DNA of 47,560 nt, taken from assembly GCA_035946615.1 (NCBI GenBank), contig DASYZB010000035.1:1-47560 (forward strand). The letters run 5' to 3'. Origin of the DNA: Verrucomicrobiia bacterium. Lineage in GTDB: Bacteria; Verrucomicrobiota; Verrucomicrobiia; Limisphaerales; UBA8199. Both the position numbers and the translations under genes were made by a program. Under the pieces are notes generated by a model. That model was not told the origin of the DNA. It saw only the letters and a list, made by a program, of their open reading frames with translations, and did no database searches. Every line of letters begins with the position of its first letter. The stretch's first letter is position 1. Of the stretch, positions 12,201 through 19,195 are shown in pieces.

Positions 12201-15197
12201 CAGGTGATGACAGTGCAACTATTTCAGAAGACTGATTCGGAGGGCAATAGCGCGTCATATCAAGAAAGCTTTGTGCTGGCAAATAGTGAGCGACCGGGTA
12301 TCGAGATGACAGTCGCAGCCAACCAGGTGCCATTGGCCGGGGGACTAAACACCTTCCAGGTCCAGGTTTTCAATCACGGGTATGCGGATATGCAACTCAT
12401 TGTGTCGCGCGGTTTCAATGCGCATCCGGGTGACCTTTACATTTCGGTGCAGAACAACGTGGGCCAGGAGGTCAGTCGAACCGCATTCCAAGGGGCGCCG
12501 CCGGGGACAGTTTTCCTGAACGACGGCACCGGCTACCTCGATATCCCGCCCGGGTCATCGCTGACCTTCAGTGTGCCCAACGTGTTGGTTCCTGCCGCGC
12601 TGGACGGAGCCACTAACGTGGCTTTTGTTGCAGTGGCCACGGCCATTTACAATCAGTTGGGCGCTGCCGGCCAGATGGCCTCCGGCCCGTTGAGCGGCGC
12701 CATGATTTCTCCGAGCCTGGCGCTGCCACCTTACTATGGGACGGCTCAAACCGACCATCCTGCTTATGCCAACGACCAGCCTGTGGTAATCACAGGCCAG
12801 GCGATCAGCCAGACCAACGGCCTGCCGCTGCCTTCGGCAATGCTTAACATCGGCTTCGCCACGCGCGGTTACAAATGGTACCAGAGCGTCACCACCGATA
12901 CGAACGGAAATTACTCATTTACCTTCTTCCCACCGCCGGGCTTTGGGGGCAGCCTTAGCATTTGGGCGTGTCATCCTCTGGTTCTGGACCAGTTGAACCA
13001 GGCCCAAATTACGATTTACCGCCTCTACGTCACGCCCAATGCCGAAGACATTCAAATGTCCAAAAACGGCACGCTCAATTTCAGCGTGCGGTTGATCAAT
13101 CCTGGCGATACAGCGCTGACAGCCTTGAGCACCACCTTGAGCGCCTATCAGGTGGCGGGGACTAATTTAACCCCAATTACCTCGATTACCGGGACCAACC
13201 TGGGCGGCCCGGCTTTGTCGATAGCGGCCGGCCAGAGTCAAAATGTTGAACTCCAATTGGCGGCCTCGATTAACGCGCCGGACACTGCGCAGGTGGATTT
13301 TACCTTCACTTCTGCCGAAGGGGCTTCAGTCACCTTAACCGGCACGGTCGATTTGTTCCCGGCCGTCCCGGTGGTCACAGTGGTTTCACCTGCGTCCGGC
13401 TATTTGGAAGTCAGCTTGAACCGGGGCAACCAAGTCAGCGGCCAAATCACATTCATGAATAGCGGCCTGGATACCCTGCGCGGACTTACCCTGGTTCCGC
13501 CAACCAATGTAACCTGGATGGCTGTAAATGCGCCGCTCGGCAGTGATGGGTTGGTGCACCTGCCGGATTTGCCGGTCGGCCAGTCGAACACGTTCAGCGT
13601 TGTTTTCAATCCGCCCGACACAACGCCGCTGACAATCTACCAGGATGCCGTCGTGCTCCATGGCAGCAATTTGAGTATTCCTTATACGATTAATGTTTAT
13701 GCCGTGGTGACGTCCGATCAAACCGGTGGCGTTCAGTTTGAGGTGGATGACATCCTGGGTCAGCAGGTCTCGGGCGCTTCTATACGGTTGCACAACGACG
13801 CGCTGCGGATGGATGCCGGGCCGGTCCTGACGGATACCAATGGGTTCGTAACGGTCACCAATCTGCAAGGAGGCAGTTGGAATTGGGAAGCCACAGCGCC
13901 AGGTTGTTCGGCCAACGTTGGCACGGTGAACGTCATCCCGGACCAGGTCGTTTATCAGCATACCCGCCTCTCGCGCAGCCTTGTCACGGTCAGCTTCAGC
14001 GTGGTGCCGGTGCCCTTTTCCGACCAATACCAGTTGCAGGTCCAACAAACCTTTGAAACTTATGTCCCGGCCGGGGTGCTTGTCCTGGACCCGGCGGCAG
14101 AGAATTTCAACAACGTTACTCCCGGTTTCCAAGCCAGTTTCCTCGTGAATGCCAAAAACTACGGCTTGGTCCAAATGACCGATGTCCAGATTAAAGGAAG
14201 CCAGTCTGGGGCGGCGAGCTTCACCCCGTTGATTACTTACATTCCCGTGCTGCTGCCGCAGCAAACCGTGTCGGTGCCCATGGTATTCAGCTTCGGCGTG
14301 ACTAATTCCTCGACGGGCCCTGGCCCCGCGAAGCTCGACGGCGGTGGCGCCGCGGGTTGCGTGGCCAGTGCCTTCATGGGTGCTTTCGGTTTCAGCGATT
14401 TGATGAACCCCGATGTAATGGGTGGTCTGGCCGCGATTTTCAGCGCCCAAGAGCGGTGCGTGAAAGATTTGGACCCGCAAACGGCCGCAGCCACCGTGGC
14501 GGCATTGTACGGTGTGCTCCAACTGGCCAATGATTTCGGGGATGCGGCCAGCGCGCTGGGCAGCGCGGTGGCGCAGGCTGTTGGTTGCATTATTGGCAAT
14601 CTGCTGGGTGGTCTCGCCGGTGGCGGTGGCGGTGGCGGTGGCGGACCGTCTTCGGGTGACACAATCGTAGGCCAGCCGGTGGGGTGTTTCCCGGCCGATA
14701 CCCTTGTGCGGATGGCCGACGGCACCCAACGGGCCATCTCCACTTTGGCTACCAATGACCTGGTACAAAGCGGGGTCCAGGCCGGAGACGTTTCCAAAGT
14801 CAATCAGGTCCTTGAATTCAATACCCACAAGATTCAAAACATCCAGGTTATTGATACTGCAGGTGGGGTTGTCCGGAGCCTGTTTGCAACGGCCGAGCAC
14901 CTCTTTTGGGTGGATGGCAAAGGTTGGTTGCCGGCCGCTGAATTGGGTATCGGCGATTACGTTCTCGATTGGCAGGAACATCGTCTTCGAGTTGTCCGTA
15001 ACCAGGTTGTGGAGCGTTCACTAAAGGTCTATACGCTGGGCCTCACCGGAGACACGGCTTTCTATGCCAATGGCATCCTCGTTCACGATTTGTGCCAGCA
15101 GAGCCCCTCGTCTTTGGCTGGAAAAGCAGCCGGCAACTCTCGAACCACTGAGGCAGTTCCTGCCCAGTTGCACCTGACCCGCCAAAAGGCCCAGTAA
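291..15197 (+). CDS. Giant secreted multidomain surface protein with C-terminal Hint domain (4968 aa)
   Basis: Probably an exported cell-surface or extracellular-matrix protein. The start is GTG, the only start codon between an in-frame stop near 263 and the signal peptide (residues about 1-39, ending VLAQ). In order: a WNG...NWTPAGVP motif of autotransporter-like proteins (43-65), five large beta-helix-like repeats (about 70-1370), a bacterial Ig-like domain (about 1392-1477), a second WTG...NWTPAGVP motif (about 1487) with three further repeats, a carboxypeptidase-regulatory-like domain (about 2204-2287), two InlB-B/BACON-like repeats (about 2295-2440), an SbsA-like Ig domain (about 2526-2634), FN3-like domains, a right-handed beta-helix (about 2847-3030), more Ig/FN3/CARDB-like domains, a glycine-rich linker and a Hint domain (4799-4933) with a 35-residue tail. 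Its stop overlaps the next start (TAATG). The architecture is read by eye; ligand and function are unknown. Confidence 0.88.
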   Translation: MRPNPTRARRTGPVERTHPKRWTLCGLMVLVACGQVLAQTSRTWNGSVSTDWYNASNWTPAGVPAANDTVNFNGGNINLSAPVTINGQFNWSGGTLSGNPLTIASIGTLNLLGAGSVALSTVLTNAGTINWSNSVTFYVYNNNSAGNKGAIWNLAGGLFNIQSDQGLSGQYCCAFFNNAGTITKGANSGTTSFNLVFTNSGSVTATAGNLNFNGGGDIDGTFTAGPGAGINFNGGTFVYSLPPTLTALGTIQLSGGSLTLVSNTIPNLQLTGGSVSLGPNFQGGVITNLTLAGANLNGSYAVTGVLNCSGGVSGGLQVASAGVVNWTGGTISGPLGLVGGSTLNWSGGTATGPVNIAKNGVLNLLGGGSVALWAPLTNAGIINWSNSVTFYVYNNNSAGNQGAIWNLAGGLFNIQSDQGLSGQYCCAFMNNAGTISKGANTGTTTFSLNFTNTGAVMALKGTINFNGGGDIDGMFTASAGADLNFNGGNFVFTNAPTVNGPGAVQLTGGNLTLLNSLVPNLSLVGGSVNVGAGFQGGTITNLTSGATLNGNFTVSGVFNCSGGVSGSLFVTNGGILNFSGGTISGSLTLTNGATANWPGGNVAGNLQVASGALLNWSGGTANGPVNIATNGVANLLGGGSVALWAPLTNAGTINWSNSVTFYVYNNNSSGNQGAIWNLPGALFNIQSDQGVNGEYCCAVFNNSGTISKGANSGTSTFNLGFNNSGLVTVLKGSMTFNGGGDLDGTFTAVAGTVINFNGGNFTFQSPPVLNGPGAIQLTGGSLALSNTVPPNLVLLGGAISVGTNFQGGAITNLTSSATLTGNFTVSGVFNCGGGVSGSVLVNNGGALNLSGGTVSGDVTLVGGSALNFSGGTISGNLNLTNGDMVNWSGGNVRGSVGVPAGTLFNWSGGTANGPLNITTNAVLNLVGAGSVALWAPLTNAGAINWSNSVTVYVYNNNSSGNNGAIWNLPAGLLNIQSDQGLNGEYCCAFVNNAGTISKGANTGTTSFNLNFTNSGLVTVSKGAINFNSGGDIEAAFTAGAGAAINFNGGNFVYSTSPALTGPGAIQFTGGNLAMLNSLVPNLALIGGTITVGNNFQGGTITNLTSGANLNGSFTVSGVFNCNGSVSGNLLVTNGGTLNLSGGTISGNLTLTNGATANWNGGNVAGNLQVPAGALVNWSGGTANGPVNIASNGILNLLGGGSIALWAPLTNAGTINWSNSVTFYVYNNNSSGNQGQIWNLAGALFNIQSDQGLNGEYCCAFFNNAGTISKGAYTGTTSFNLALTNSGPLDVESGTIAINGNFAQTAGAWTFGLNGPGNYGQVHFPGIAPLGGPLNAHLNGGYIPADNSSFALVTYNSETGQFTATNLPAQGLFWQFQYGPNAASLLVTNYYAPFVAVTNPLNGAAFIAPANISLGALATDTNASIAKVEFFQGLTKIGQVTTIPYSLAWNNVAPGFYSVAAKATDAVGATATSSPININVYSAVNPSTNFFWTGGVSSDWFTPGNWTPAGVPGALDVVNITNGGTVTLSSSAAIASLFLSAGTLNGSGSLTVTNLFNWTGGTVACPMALSSNAVLNLSGSGPFYLANSLTNHGTVNWTGGGLYLNNCSGTAAIFNMAGATWNILCDQFLNPSCGGGNAYFQNSGVLRKSTTTGATSFSVPIYSTGQVAALTGSINFNSGGTIDGAFNASNGAAINFSGGNFTTVVPVVAGPGLIQFNGGTLTLSNDIVANLALTGGNIALGPNFQGGTITNFTVAGSTLTGTNTVSGTLNWSAGTINGPLTIAHNGVLNLQGNGTMYMANVLTNSGTVNWSNGVFTVVNCSGPAIPLVNLAGGFWNIYCDQTMTPYCGTITVLFQNAGTLQKSGSFGTTYISIPTDNTGQITALTGTLNFNNGATLSGAFNVAAGAAINFSGGNFTGGSAILSGSGLIQFSGGTLTLPSDIIPNLALNNGTLTLGPGFQGGAITNLTLGGGTLTGSNTVTGTFNWNGGTVGGPLFVAPTGVLNLGGNSTMYLTAALTNSGTVNWLGGVLDIYSCSVEAGPIVNLAGAAWNILSDQTLNQSCSSTNGYFQNSGTVQKSATAGTTSISIPFYDAGTLALMSGTVAFSGNPAYAPTGATMDFGVTNLSSAGHVAIAGNLNFDGTLTVNALNGYVPATGDILSLISYAAEAGAFGSVNFPQLEAGQAWQLSYTPSTLLLQVVSSAGFNQQITGSVTDNQGHAVPNLTVFAYTTNGVGSYISGATDANGNYLLNVTNGTWLVNLVGLPGHGYNSVANQVALINNANTIINFVLQPFTGQSFTIATSVNPPTAGTATGGGVFLQGSTVTVTATETNGTIPYLFESWTENGVFESANNSYSFPSTRDRALVANFTLPLYTVSVTNVPPGAGTVTGGGSFYYGTTNVLTAYPVFGYKFSSWTEGANTVGLNPTLVTVVYSNHFFTANYAAANLVHVVATATAPSGLAPVAGAGSYNNGQTANFSAPLSVTNPPFIYTFQQFTLSNTLASPNASFSKTFSTLDPTNLFYVAVYSAKTILPVLSRVSSNFGSPVPATTNFVLSLQFDRTMTTNVSPVIVLTNSAAAVQAAISSNGNWASTFLQNDTYVTPPITISPGMDGTMQLLVSGASDLNGNILALTNPVSFLIQATPPPNPIPFLAASNSSSATVSWAGYSASPNLAGFRVFLERTNFNSAAGLPAVTGLGAGARIFQIFGLSLDTPYYVALQAFDNVGNSLPAVTPLPILLTSSIPPPVSIQQTPVGGSSALVSWNNYNSSALLGLSGFWIYSEPANYTSVAGLTPVGTVGPAQTSFQINGLDRTKTNHFAVVGFNDTNGFNPSVATVSWSDPYAGQISANTTIGGAGQTVVPIYQSVVVANNATLTIQPGTSLLFSPGTGLTIEQGTLVANGTALAPIVFDSANDSPGNSPAPGDWSGVTLTSGAGGSSLNFVTILYGGGLLIDRCSPSVLAFTAQHNLQGLALQNGASLNTSSALLSLNGIGAEQADTATLSIENSVLQDNNTNLWNSGSAALTAISNWWGTATQSSITALLQGNVTYTPFLTYAPLLTPALGVVGGLTQVGTSSVNLQLACRTATSMRLSEDYTFNGVFFGPFTNSATFPLSAGGGLKHIFAQFRSVTGQTNTPVEVDVTYITAGPVINSFSLTEGETLNRPVTVTGSATAILGMQDMEFYWDGVGLATNSGGSFSYSFDIRSQNNGTHQAVLLARDTAGNAATLEENVVVALTPPLAPQILSPSTDYVTNNGVLNVSGTAEPDMSIQLTDNGQLLLTTNTDANGNFAVPNVILTEGVNTLVAVAFDNTGTTPSAPRHITAETIPPAAVTMAAPIYTPGAGLTLTWTLPASGKQPTAFQLFWNTTPFNSLGQALAHAGPLGVLTDNLQGLAAGTYYFGVVGYDAAGNASPLSSLVSINYDPVPPSLSIVYGSSQPVGVGPLNITLGSSKALAAKPSLTIQPAGSTSPILLSLTNVALNTWQTVFPVTSSTPSGTAAVQATAQDTSGNLFQGSPAGQNLVIDTTPPTGTVATAPAGPVQTINNTNLAVNLILSKPAGSGTTPTLSFHPPVGANVPISLSGAGNNWNGTITLTPAMGSGFGAFALSAQDSLGNVGTSITSGGQLEIYNTALPSPPVAPVGLTATSLAGGYVSLTWNTVSNAQIYRLYREAGPNFVIPATLDIDNITSNNVLDLPPTDGLYSYGVSASRLDSESGISNVVHALSARTPPLAPTNVIVTLAATGVQVSWQEPGGGLTPDHYSIYRNGTLIQTVSSVVPIIDYPPRGTDTYVVSAVDAVGNASPSSPVSLQLLVSPVNNLSVTVMAGEAPLLNWVSTDNTVVGFNVYRNGVKQNASPLTGTTSYLDNLALSDATAYGVSAVNGSGQESPQRVVTVYPFAMGLAANGSNPVLIHYFDQIQIAVTNLSSTAALPMSQLVLSRAGSGQASLSVTQAVTGSLAAGANMQQTLVLPESPVVGNQVMTVQLFQKTDSEGNSASYQESFVLANSERPGIEMTVAANQVPLAGGLNTFQVQVFNHGYADMQLIVSRGFNAHPGDLYISVQNNVGQEVSRTAFQGAPPGTVFLNDGTGYLDIPPGSSLTFSVPNVLVPAALDGATNVAFVAVATAIYNQLGAAGQMASGPLSGAMISPSLALPPYYGTAQTDHPAYANDQPVVITGQAISQTNGLPLPSAMLNIGFATRGYKWYQSVTTDTNGNYSFTFFPPPGFGGSLSIWACHPLVLDQLNQAQITIYRLYVTPNAEDIQMSKNGTLNFSVRLINPGDTALTALSTTLSAYQVAGTNLTPITSITGTNLGGPALSIAAGQSQNVELQLAASINAPDTAQVDFTFTSAEGASVTLTGTVDLFPAVPVVTVVSPASGYLEVSLNRGNQVSGQITFMNSGLDTLRGLTLVPPTNVTWMAVNAPLGSDGLVHLPDLPVGQSNTFSVVFNPPDTTPLTIYQDAVVLHGSNLSIPYTINVYAVVTSDQTGGVQFEVDDILGQQVSGASIRLHNDALRMDAGPVLTDTNGFVTVTNLQGGSWNWEATAPGCSANVGTVNVIPDQVVYQHTRLSRSLVTVSFSVVPVPFSDQYQLQVQQTFETYVPAGVLVLDPAAENFNNVTPGFQASFLVNAKNYGLVQMTDVQIKGSQSGAASFTPLITYIPVLLPQQTVSVPMVFSFGVTNSSTGPGPAKLDGGGAAGCVASAFMGAFGFSDLMNPDVMGGLAAIFSAQERCVKDLDPQTAAATVAALYGVLQLANDFGDAASALGSAVAQAVGCIIGNLLGGLAGGGGGGGGGPSSGDTIVGQPVGCFPADTLVRMADGTQRAISTLATNDLVQSGVQAGDVSKVNQVLEFNTHKIQNIQVIDTAGGVVRSLFATAEHLFWVDGKGWLPAAELGIGDYVLDWQEHRLRVVRNQVVERSLKVYTLGLTGDTAFYANGILVHDLCQQSPSSLAGKAAGNSRTTEAVPAQLHLTRQKAQ
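677..4100 (+). repeat. Array 1: five in-gene tandem repeats of 253-290 codons
   Basis: A core of about 45 nt is nearly identical at about 677, 1436, 2249, 3118 and 3927. It encodes a stretch ending in VYVYNNNS and is followed by a conserved block with NIQSDQG and a vicinal cysteine pair (YCCA). The YCCA tyrosine codons start at 801, 1560, 2373, 3243 and 4056, so spacings are 253, 271, 290 and 271 residues. Between cores are short Gly/Asn/Ser/Thr-rich rungs (SGGTISG, NWSGG) of about 20 residues, typical of a parallel beta-helix. Near-identity at DNA level suggests recent duplication or ongoing recombination. Confidence 0.9.
5020..6600 (+). repeat. Array 2: three in-gene tandem repeats of exactly 214 codons
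   Basis: The Trp codon of the conserved WNI-x-x-DQ motif lies at 5148, 5790 and 6432, a period of exactly 642 nt. Each unit also carries an LxNSG(T/V)xxKS motif and GGTLTLxxxI-type beta-helix rungs. The units are related to array 1 but replace the YCCA pair with separated cysteines (CDQ...PSC or PYC); the third unit has Ser in place of the first Cys. Copies have diverged more in sequence than in array 1, but their length is exactly conserved. Confidence 0.85.
14685..15089 (+). other. Hint (intein/hedgehog-like) autoprocessing domain within the giant protein
   Basis: Residues 4799-4933 of the giant protein fit the pretoxin-Hint/bacterial intein-like pattern. They begin with Cys4799 (CFPADTLV), followed by DGTQRAISTL and a D-x-V strand, a block-B TxxH motif (Thr4867, His4870) followed by GW-x5-L-x-x-GD, and end in an F-Y-x-N-G-I-L-VHD block. 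The canonical C-terminal His-Asn is His4932-Asp4933, then Leu-Cys. A G8-9 linker precedes the domain. An N-S acyl shift at Cys4799 is plausible by homology; protein splicing is less likely because Asn is replaced by Asp and Leu, not Cys/Ser/Thr, follows it directly. Confidence 0.82.
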
Positions 15198-18100
15198 TGC
15201 AAATGCGTGCTGCAAATTCAAAGTGCCAGCGCGGTCTTAAGCCGCAGGGTCTGCTTTTGTTCCTGGCCTGTCTGCTGCTCGCCTTCTCTTCTTTGGCCCA
15301 GGAACAACAGCAAGGGATTTGTTCCCAAATCAAGATGGTCATTTCCCAGCGGCTGACCCTCGAGCGCATTGGTTTCGAGGCGACGCTCCAGATTACCGAC
15401 AATGACCCGAACAACCCGATTACGGGCTTCGCTGCGAACCTGACATTTGAAAATCCCCTCTACTCCACCAACGGCGTTCAAAACGATTCCTCGAGCCTGT
15501 TTTTTGTTCAACCCCCAACGCTTGGCAACATCCAGGATGTCACTGGCTCGGGGACGATTGGCCCGGGGCAAACGGCGACTATCCGATGGTTTATTATCCC
15601 AACGGTCACGGCAGGTGGCACGGCGGCCATTGGGACCGTTTACCGTGTGGGCGCCGTTTTGAGTGGACAGCTTAATGGTGTGCCCATCCCAGCGGCCTCG
15701 CTGGTCGTCAGCCCCGCGCCCATTACAGTCATGCCCGACGCCCAGTTGCAGATCACTTATTTCACTCCGCGCGATGTCACTGGCATGGACCCATTCACGG
15801 GCCTGGGCGCCCCAATCCCCTTCACGTTCGGTGTTCTGGTGCAGGACGTGGGTTACGGCCCGGCTAATAATGTCAATATCGATTCGCAACAACCTAAGAT
15901 CGTCTCGAACGTGCAAAACACGCCGCTGGTCGCCCAACTCCTGGGCTCGCGTGTCAACGATTCGGCGCTGTCCAATGCCGACCTGACTGTGAACCTGGGG
16001 ACCCTTCAACCCGGCCAGGCTGCCAAAGGCGCCTGGGACATGATTGTCACGCTCTCGGGAACGTTTCTTTCCGTAAGCGCCTCCTACACTCACTCGAGCG
16101 CCTTGGGTGGACAGGAGACCTCTTTGATTAAATCCGTCAATGCCTATCTCTTTCTGCATGAGGTGCTCGACGATCAGCCTAGCCGGGATAATGTCCGCGA
16201 TTTCCTAGCCGATACGAGCGGCAAGCTCGATAGCATCAACAATCTCATCCCTGATTCACTCTATGAAAGCCAGGGCGGGGTGTATCCGGTGAATATTCTC
16301 ACGAACGCCTCGATCGTCGGCGGTCCCAATCCTTTCCAGATCAACTTGAACGCCACGCTCTCCGGCTGGGGTTATCTCCGACTGACGGACCTCGGCCAGG
16401 CCCGATTGCCCATCGGCTCGGTCGTTCGCTCCGATGGAAAGGTGCTGAACCCGAACAATTACTGGACGAGCATCCACTACGAGCCCATTACCAACTTCAA
16501 GGATACGTATTTGAATATCTTCGACCTGGTCGATGTGGCTCCCTACAGCTACACGGTTACCTATACCAATATCCCGCCAAATATAATGCCCCCTGTCACT
16601 ACTCTCAACTTTGCGGGACCCGTGGCTCAGGCCAATGGCATTTATTATGTCACCCCGACGACCCAGATGTATTTCCTTTCTCAAGACGCCAGCCCGGTCA
16701 CTATCTACGACAGCCTTGAAGGCGCGCCTTTTGCGGTGGCCCTGCCGTTCAGCCTCACCGACCCTGGCGCCTATCAGCTCTCTTTCTATGCCCAGGATAC
16801 CAGCGGCAATCGTGAGACAAATCATAATGTGACTCTGGTTGTGCCAGGCCCAGGCTCCTTGGCCTTCAGTTCGGTGTCGGTCCCATCCCAGCCCATCGTC
16901 AATGCCGGCGGTGCGCTCTCCATCCGGCCCGGCAGCGTTCCAATAACCTTCCAGCCGGCGCTTAGCCCGACCGCGCTCAATGCTCAAATTGATATCTTCC
17001 AGGGCGTCGTCGGCTGGGCCACCATTTCAAATGCACCCTCCTCCCCGACTGCCAGCACTTCGGCGTCCCTGAGTATCGGCGGCCAAAACGTGGACTTTTA
17101 CATCTACCAGCTCAATGGAGGTTCTTGGAGTGCTGAGAGCCCGGTGACTACGCCGCTCAACCTATCCGGACTTGCGCCGGGCAATGTAACGGTATCGGTG
17201 TTGGGCCGTTCACAATACGGGAACTACCTGGACCCAAGCAATGCAGTCAGCGTGAGCTGGGTAGTGGATGCCGCCGCCCCCGCGACCACAATAGCTGGAA
17301 CACCCTCGACACCTTCACTGTCAGGCTCAGCATTGTTAAGCGTGGGGGGCACAGGCGTGACCAATTACCGCTGGACATTGAACGATAGTTATTATCGCGC
17401 GCCAACTCCCGTGGCTACTCAACTTGTCTTGACCAACTTGCCGGCCGGCACCCAACAGGTCGCTATTCTAGGCGACATCAATGGCACTTACCAGCTTACC
17501 AATAATCCGACGACGGTTGCCTGGACGGTCAACCCGATATACGGCTACGACCTGAGTGCGCTCAGCAATGTGCTATCTGTGGCGTACACGAATGTCAACG
17601 GTCCAGTTGCCTATAATTGGAACGGTCTGAGCGGCGCCGGCGTCAGCCAGCCTCCTGGGTGGTACACCGTCCGAATCACTCTGATCGATGCCCTTGGCGA
17701 CACCAATTTCACCGTCGGCTTGGCTCAACTGGGCTCCTGGTCCGGGTCCACTAGCGTTCTGGCGGATTTTACGCGTGGCCCGCAGAACCCACGCGCTCGG
17801 GGCCGTTGGGCGGTTTGGCAGGACCAGAGCGATGGGAATTGGGAGATTTATGCCCAGGACCTGACCAGCACTGCGGCAATCCAGCAGATCACTCGCACTT
17901 CTCTAAGCCAGGAAAATCCAAGGACCGATGGGCGCTATGTGGTCTGGCAGGCACAGCAAGCCAATGGGAACTGGGATGTTTATATGCAGGACCTTGAAGG
18001 CGCCTCTGGTCCGCAGGCTCTTACCAGCACTGCTGCAACAGACGAAATCAACCCGGCCATTGACTGGCCGTGGGTTGTTTATCAATCCCGCGCCTTTGGA

Positions 18101-19195
18101 AGCACCACTGCCCACTGGCAACTCTTTGCCTTGAATCTTATCAGTTCGAATCTCCTGGCCGTTTCGCCTTCGACTCAGGATGAAATCGATGCCGATGTGC
18201 AGGGCGCGCGCGTTGTTTGGCAGGACCTCCGCAACCCGGGGGCTGGAGAGATATATTTTGCCAATCTCGAAACAACGCAGGTAACCCGGCTGACCACGAA
18301 TCTCTTTGGGAAATTCCATCCCTCCATCGATGGCAATTGGATTGTTTGGGAAGACGCCCGCAATCTCGAACTGGACCTCTATGGTTTCGATTTGCTTCGC
18401 AATGGCGAGGTCCGCATCACCAGCACACCCGAAGACGAGATGCTGCCGGTTATCAACGGCTCCTGGGTGGTTTGCACTGAGAATTCGCTCGGACCGCAAA
18501 CTGGCAATGGCCGCCTGATTCACCTGCCCAGCCAAATCGCCATACCGCTTACCCGCACACCTACGATGAAAACCTTGGCGACCTTAGCCGATAACCGGGC
18601 GGTTTGGCTCGAAACCATTTCGAACCAGTCCCGTATCGTCACGGCCACGTTGCCTTCTTTACAGCCGGTGTTCCAGAATAAGAATGTGGTCGCCGTCACC
18701 CCGGCCATGGCGACCGAAGCGGTCAATGCCTACGGTCTGCTCGCCTTGTGGGGGTCTAATGGGGTGCAGGCGGTGACGGAATACACAGCGGTGGTCCCTC
18801 AAGTCACCAGCCAAACCGCCGTCTTGAACAATGGCATTGCCTCTGGCCCGAATTTCAATCTTGTACCGGGCTTATTCCTCTGGCTGCAATTTGATCGGCA
18901 GCAGGTGCTCGATTTGGGTCTTAACAATAGCGCACCGCTCAATTTGTCCGCCGGGGCAAACGTGTTTAGCTTTACGGCCTTCCCGGATGGCTATAGCGCC
19001 TACACCCTCTTGCGCCAGCTCGGTCTGGGCAATGCCTCCGCTGTACGCATGCTGGATTCGCAATCGGGTCGATGGCGCGTGGCGACGGTGCAAAACGGCT
19101 CTATTGTAGGTGATGATTTTACCATTCCCAACGTCGCTGTCTTGATGGTGAACCTGACGGCTCCAATTAACGGCTTTATGCCACAATCACCATGA
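15197..19195 (+). CDS. Large secreted protein with Ig-like modules and TolB-like beta-propeller (1332 aa)
   Basis: Its ATG shares one base with the TAA of the giant gene (TAATG), strong evidence for translational coupling and for this start. A signal peptide is visible (hydrophobic run GLLLFLACLLLAF, cleavage near LAQ, about residue 35). The N-terminal third (about 40-330) is a CARDB-like beta-rich region with two conserved-looking halves. An OmpL47/chitobiase-like Ig module follows (about 449-553), then two copies of an about 85-residue module (SVGG...YxxxLN, about 615-781), then a propeller of about six blades (854-1155). Its blade motif is (D/G)GxWVVWxD...IYxxDL, as in TolB/WD40-like PD40 repeats. 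A further beta domain closes the protein. No catalytic motif was seen. It probably acts outside the cytoplasm with the products of its neighbours. Confidence 0.87.
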   Translation: MQMRAANSKCQRGLKPQGLLLFLACLLLAFSSLAQEQQQGICSQIKMVISQRLTLERIGFEATLQITDNDPNNPITGFAANLTFENPLYSTNGVQNDSSSLFFVQPPTLGNIQDVTGSGTIGPGQTATIRWFIIPTVTAGGTAAIGTVYRVGAVLSGQLNGVPIPAASLVVSPAPITVMPDAQLQITYFTPRDVTGMDPFTGLGAPIPFTFGVLVQDVGYGPANNVNIDSQQPKIVSNVQNTPLVAQLLGSRVNDSALSNADLTVNLGTLQPGQAAKGAWDMIVTLSGTFLSVSASYTHSSALGGQETSLIKSVNAYLFLHEVLDDQPSRDNVRDFLADTSGKLDSINNLIPDSLYESQGGVYPVNILTNASIVGGPNPFQINLNATLSGWGYLRLTDLGQARLPIGSVVRSDGKVLNPNNYWTSIHYEPITNFKDTYLNIFDLVDVAPYSYTVTYTNIPPNIMPPVTTLNFAGPVAQANGIYYVTPTTQMYFLSQDASPVTIYDSLEGAPFAVALPFSLTDPGAYQLSFYAQDTSGNRETNHNVTLVVPGPGSLAFSSVSVPSQPIVNAGGALSIRPGSVPITFQPALSPTALNAQIDIFQGVVGWATISNAPSSPTASTSASLSIGGQNVDFYIYQLNGGSWSAESPVTTPLNLSGLAPGNVTVSVLGRSQYGNYLDPSNAVSVSWVVDAAAPATTIAGTPSTPSLSGSALLSVGGTGVTNYRWTLNDSYYRAPTPVATQLVLTNLPAGTQQVAILGDINGTYQLTNNPTTVAWTVNPIYGYDLSALSNVLSVAYTNVNGPVAYNWNGLSGAGVSQPPGWYTVRITLIDALGDTNFTVGLAQLGSWSGSTSVLADFTRGPQNPRARGRWAVWQDQSDGNWEIYAQDLTSTAAIQQITRTSLSQENPRTDGRYVVWQAQQANGNWDVYMQDLEGASGPQALTSTAATDEINPAIDWPWVVYQSRAFGSTTAHWQLFALNLISSNLLAVSPSTQDEIDADVQGARVVWQDLRNPGAGEIYFANLETTQVTRLTTNLFGKFHPSIDGNWIVWEDARNLELDLYGFDLLRNGEVRITSTPEDEMLPVINGSWVVCTENSLGPQTGNGRLIHLPSQIAIPLTRTPTMKTLATLADNRAVWLETISNQSRIVTATLPSLQPVFQNKNVVAVTPAMATEAVNAYGLLALWGSNGVQAVTEYTAVVPQVTSQTAVLNNGIASGPNFNLVPGLFLWLQFDRQQVLDLGLNNSAPLNLSAGANVFSFTAFPDGYSAYTLLRQLGLGNASAVRMLDSQSGRWRVATVQNGSIVGDDFTIPNVAVLMVNLTAPINGFMPQSP

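Noticed and set aside
13386-14981. Long antisense open frame (531 codons) opposite the end of the giant gene
   Set aside because: It is a mirror of a GC-rich coding frame. Its translation is rich in Arg/His/Gly with no domain or signal peptide, and the + strand product there is convincing.
15218-16159. Antisense frame of 313 codons over the start of the 1332-residue gene
   Set aside because: No family features; composition is that of a shadow frame of the coupled + strand gene.
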